A DNA stretch of 64,000 nt from Methylobacterium sp. UNC378MF (lineage in GTDB: Bacteria; Pseudomonadota; Alphaproteobacteria; Rhizobiales; Beijerinckiaceae), in the NCBI RefSeq assembly GCF_900103195.1, contig NZ_FMWU01000010.1, positions 62,001-126,000 on the forward strand. The letters are read 5' to 3'. Positions 61,689 through 64,000 of this stretch are shown here, in pieces (position 1 is the stretch's first letter; each line of letters opens with the position of its first letter). The position numbers and the translations under genes were made by a program. Under the pieces are notes generated by a model. The model saw only the letters and a program-made list of their open reading frames with translations, was not told the DNA's origin and ran no database searches.

Positions 61689-62650
61689 GGCACCGCCCCG
61701 CGACCAACAGCGCCGAGGCCGCCGGTCCGGAGCTTTGCGAGGCGGCCGCCGGTCCCGCGCTGGCCAGCGACGGCCACGTCGAAATCGTCCTTCGGGAGTT
61801 TGGCGAGGAAGCGCTCGGCCAGCTCGAACAGAAGGATGTCGGCGCGCACGCGCTCGATATAGGACCAGTCGAGACTCGACGACCAGACGAAGTGAACCTC
61901 GCTGAAGCTCTCGGCGAGCAGCCCGGTCAGCAGGAACGGGTCGAAATGGGCGCAGGAATCACCGAACAGGACGAGGCGGCGCGGATCGGCCGCCGGTGAC
62001 GGGTTCCGGTAGACGACATGCGCGCCGACATGCACCTCGCGATCGCGCCCTTCCGCCTCGTAGGCGGCAAGCAGCGGCCCGGTCTCGACCCGCGTCGCAT
62101 CGCGCAGCAGCATGAACCGCTCCAGGCGCTCCCGCGGCCGCTCGGGCAGCTTCTCGCCGAGATCCATGATCTGGTCTGAGACGATGCCCGGACGCGCGCC
62201 GATATCGGCGGGCGGGATCGCCCCGAGCGCCCGCATGATCTCGCGATAGGCCAGCAGGCAGCCCTGTGCCGTCCAGTGGGTGTCGGTACGCAGATAGAGC
62301 GGCGCCGGGCCGTTGCGGGCGGCGCGGAGCGGGGCGAGGAGATCGAGATAGGCCGGATGCCGGGCGAGGCTCCGGGCCAGACGCCGGGTCGAGGCCTTGC
62401 CCGGCGCGTAGCGCAGGCCGTCGGTCTTGTCGTCGTAGACCGACAGCTTCTCCGGTACGATCACGTGGAGGCAGCGGATGCCGAGGCCCTCGGCTCTCCG
62501 CGCGCGGTTCTTGATCAGCCGCGTCCAACCGCGCAGTAGCAGCCAGTGCCGCAGACCGCCGCGATACCGGTCCATGACCCTGTTGGTCCCCCCGACGAGG
62601 AATAACCAGCCATCGCGGCCGACATGGACGCTCTCCCTGCCTGCAGACAT
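61682..62650 (-). CDS. AlgX/AlgJ-like SGNH acetyltransferase-domain protein
   Basis: A 322-aa protein of the AlgX/AlgJ/DHHW group: VGRDGWLFLVGGTNRVMDRYRG at the start, RTDTHWTAQG with Asp123 and His125, and FGDSCAHF with the Ser232 nucleophile after Asp231. These O-acetylate exopolysaccharides such as alginate. No signal peptide or MBOAT partner (AlgI type) is beside it, so it should be cytoplasmic or act with partners encoded elsewhere. Polysaccharide acetylation is therefore inferred from the fold only. Confidence 0.78.
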   Translation of the reverse strand: MSAGRESVHVGRDGWLFLVGGTNRVMDRYRGGLRHWLLLRGWTRLIKNRARRAEGLGIRCLHVIVPEKLSVYDDKTDGLRYAPGKASTRRLARSLARHPAYLDLLAPLRAARNGPAPLYLRTDTHWTAQGCLLAYREIMRALGAIPPADIGARPGIVSDQIMDLGEKLPERPRERLERFMLLRDATRVETGPLLAAYEAEGRDREVHVGAHVVYRNPSPAADPRRLVLFGDSCAHFDPFLLTGLLAESFSEVHFVWSSSLDWSYIERVRADILLFELAERFLAKLPKDDFDVAVAGQRGTGGRLAKLRTGGLGAVGRGAVPQ

Positions 62651-62723
62651 GTCGGTGCTTTAGCCGCACCGCGACCGGCCGACTAGGCCGGACCCGGCGC
62701 CGCTCACCACGCGTTCGTCAGGC

Positions 62724-63839
62724 ATGCCGCCCTCGCCCGCCCCGGCCGTCCAGATCCATCATCGCCCGGAGCCCGTCCGCCCGACTCGCCTTTGGCACCC
62801 GCGCCGGGTGTTGGTGATGCCGGCCGCCCTGGAGCATGCGCACGGGCGGGCCATGCTGGCGCGTGCCGAAGCGCTGGGCCTGCCCGTGGAACGCCTGTCC
62901 TCCAACCGGCTGCCGAGCCCGCGCGAGCCGGATCCCCGCCGGGCCTATGCGGCCGCCAAGGCGACTCTGGCCCTGACGGTCGCGCCGCCGACCAAACTGC
63001 GGCTGCAGCCGATTCCGCCTTCGGCCGACTGGCGCTTCGACCTGGCCGAGGGCTGCCCGGCCCATTGCCAGTATTGCTATCTGGCGGGCTCCCTCCAGGG
63101 GCCGCCGCTGACCCGCGCCTACGCCAATCTCGCGGCGATCCTGGGCAATCTTGGGGAATATGCCGGGCGCGGCGCGGTGACCTCGACCTCCGCTGAGCGG
63201 GCGAACGAGGGGACCACCTTCGAGGCGTCCTGCTACACCGATCCCCTCGGCATCGAGCACCTCACCGGCTCGCTCTCGGCGGCGATCCGGCATTTCGGTG
63301 CCTGGAACGCGCCGGTGCAGCTGCGCTTCACCACCAAGTTTGCCGCGATCGGACCGCTCCTCGACCTGCCGCACAACCGGCGCACGCGCATTCGTTTCTC
63401 CGTCAACCCGCGGTCGGCCGCGCATTACGAGGGCGGCACCGATCCCCTCGACGCGCGGCTCGCCGCCCTGGGCGAGGCGGCCCGAGCCGGCTATCCGGTC
63501 GGCCTGACCATCGCGCCGATCCTGCCGGTCCCGGACTGGGAGGCAGCCTATGCCGGGCTGATCCGCGCCGCCGCCGATGCGCTGGCTGGCGTGCCCGACC
63601 TCGACCTTACCGCCGAACTCATCACCCACCGCTTCACGCCCGGCTCGAAGGCGGTCCTGCGCGGCTGGTATCCCGGCTCGGACCTGCCCCTCGACGAGGC
63701 CGAGCGCGTCGAGAAGCGCACCAAGTTCGGCTCGGTGAAGCACGTCTTCCCGAAGCCGCTGATGCAGGCGATGCGCGCCCATCTCACCGCCTGCCTCGCC
63801 CGCGACCTGCCGGCGGCGCGGGTCCTGTACTGGACCTGA
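62724..63839 (+). CDS. Radical SAM protein of the spore photoproduct lyase family
   Basis: A 371-aa protein with the [4Fe-4S] motif Cys111-x3-Cys115-x2-Cys118 in EGCPAHCQYCYLAGSLQG and family blocks ASCYTDPLGIEHLTGSL, RIRFSVNPRSAAHYEGGTDPL, YPVGLTIAPILPV and TAELITHRFTPGSKAVL. SplB repairs the spore photoproduct in Bacillus spore DNA; this organism does not sporulate, so a different DNA or nucleotide repair substrate is likely. It is followed by a 2'-5' RNA ligase gene 26 bases downstream. Confidence 0.9.
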   Translation: MPPSPAPAVQIHHRPEPVRPTRLWHPRRVLVMPAALEHAHGRAMLARAEALGLPVERLSSNRLPSPREPDPRRAYAAAKATLALTVAPPTKLRLQPIPPSADWRFDLAEGCPAHCQYCYLAGSLQGPPLTRAYANLAAILGNLGEYAGRGAVTSTSAERANEGTTFEASCYTDPLGIEHLTGSLSAAIRHFGAWNAPVQLRFTTKFAAIGPLLDLPHNRRTRIRFSVNPRSAAHYEGGTDPLDARLAALGEAARAGYPVGLTIAPILPVPDWEAAYAGLIRAAADALAGVPDLDLTAELITHRFTPGSKAVLRGWYPGSDLPLDEAERVEKRTKFGSVKHVFPKPLMQAMRAHLTACLARDLPAARVLYWT

Positions 63840-63865
63840 GCGCCCGCGGGCGCCATTTCGGCCCG

Positions 63866-64000
63866 ATGATCGACGCGGCCCCCCTGATCCTGACGCTCGC
63901 CTTCGACGAACCGACCTTCGCGCGGTTCGACGGCGAGCGCCGCCGGTACTTCCCCGAAGCCCTGAACCACATCCCGGCCCACGCGACGCTGTTCCACCAT
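63866..64000 (+). CDS. 2'-5' RNA ligase-family protein (5' part only)
   Basis: ATG 63866 opens a frame still coding at the window end. The first 45 residues, APLILTLAFDEPTFARFDGERRRYF then HIPAHATLFHH, contain the first HxT catalytic motif of the 2H phosphoesterase (2'-5' RNA ligase) superfamily. The second HxT is outside the window. It is close enough to the SPL gene to be co-transcribed. Confidence 0.72.
   Translation, partial: MIDAAPLILTLAFDEPTFARFDGERRRYFPEALNHIPAHATLFHH

Noticed and set aside
1..64000. CRISPR arrays, insertion sequences, prophage and tRNA/rRNA genes
   Set aside because: No regularly spaced repeats, no transposase or integrase motif, and no TTCGA-arm tRNA or rRNA sequence was found on either strand by reading; only short isolated palindromes occur.

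Overview
The window is about 64 kb of very GC-rich chromosome from an alphaproteobacterium of the order Hyphomicrobiales (Rhizobiales), most likely Methylobacterium or Methylorubrum. The support is gene content and order: DUF374-waaA-lpxK-DUF2093, RluC/HAD/ATP12, YbbN-LON-Trm112, DUF1214-DUF1254 and DUF6894. A second support is the short inverted repeat with GGAATCC arms. I see no tRNA, rRNA, insertion sequence, prophage or CRISPR array. Almost all of it is ordinary core or lineage-specific chromosome, with one accessory-looking metal/cofactor uptake locus at about 30.5-38 kb.

Layout. 0-3.4 kb: an amidase cut by the window edge, a small protein, a metallophosphoesterase and a ferritin-less MbfA/VIT-type iron exporter with a candidate Irr box. 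3.4-7.7 kb: lipid A/Kdo genes (DUF374 acyltransferase, waaA, lpxK), DUF2093 and ribF. 8.0-9.1 kb: a detached cheY-cheZ pair. 9.2-12.7 kb: creatininase-like enzyme, a DUF1223 redox protein coupled to an ECF sigma factor and its NrsF-type anti-sigma factor, and a YcgN cysteine-cluster protein. 13.0-16.6 kb: penicillin-binding protein 1A and a DUF1214/DUF1254 pair. 16.8-20.4 kb: a decayed PEP-mutase/isocitrate-lyase gene, a lipoprotein, a candidate small RNA and gshB. 20.5-30.6 kb: Na+/H+ antiporter, OprB porin, gamma-glutamyltransferase, methyltransferase, OsmC, divergent bioF/bioA sharing an inverted repeat, a response regulator and a MarR regulator.

30.5-38 kb is the most unusual part. It holds a C-terminal remnant of a CobW-type metallochaperone, a ZnuD-like TonB receptor, and, converging on it, a second TonB receptor translationally coupled to a PepSY membrane protein. 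That second unit has a perfect 23-bp palindrome in its leader and, about 290 bases further upstream, a complete cobalamin riboswitch on the same strand with no B12 gene directly behind it. A NUDIX gene beside the riboswitch is broken by one extra C in a C6 run. The locus looks like a rebuilt zinc/iron/cobalamin uptake region with deletion scars.

38-64 kb is again mostly core: RluC-type pseudouridine synthase, HAD phosphatase, ATP12 (F1-ATPase assembly), glutathione peroxidase, omega-aminotransferase, CNNM/CorC transporter, App1-type phosphatase, esterase, PriA, the YbbN/LON/Trm112 group, a glutathionyl-hydroquinone reductase-like GST, an AlgX/AlgJ-like SGNH protein, a spore-photoproduct-lyase-family radical SAM protein and the start of a 2'-5' RNA ligase. 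An MFS transporter at 52.9-54.0 kb is interrupted by a single in-frame UGA where relatives have Trp.

Four genes (PEP mutase, CobW, NUDIX, MFS) are therefore broken or remnant. Names come from reading translated motifs; no database search was run.
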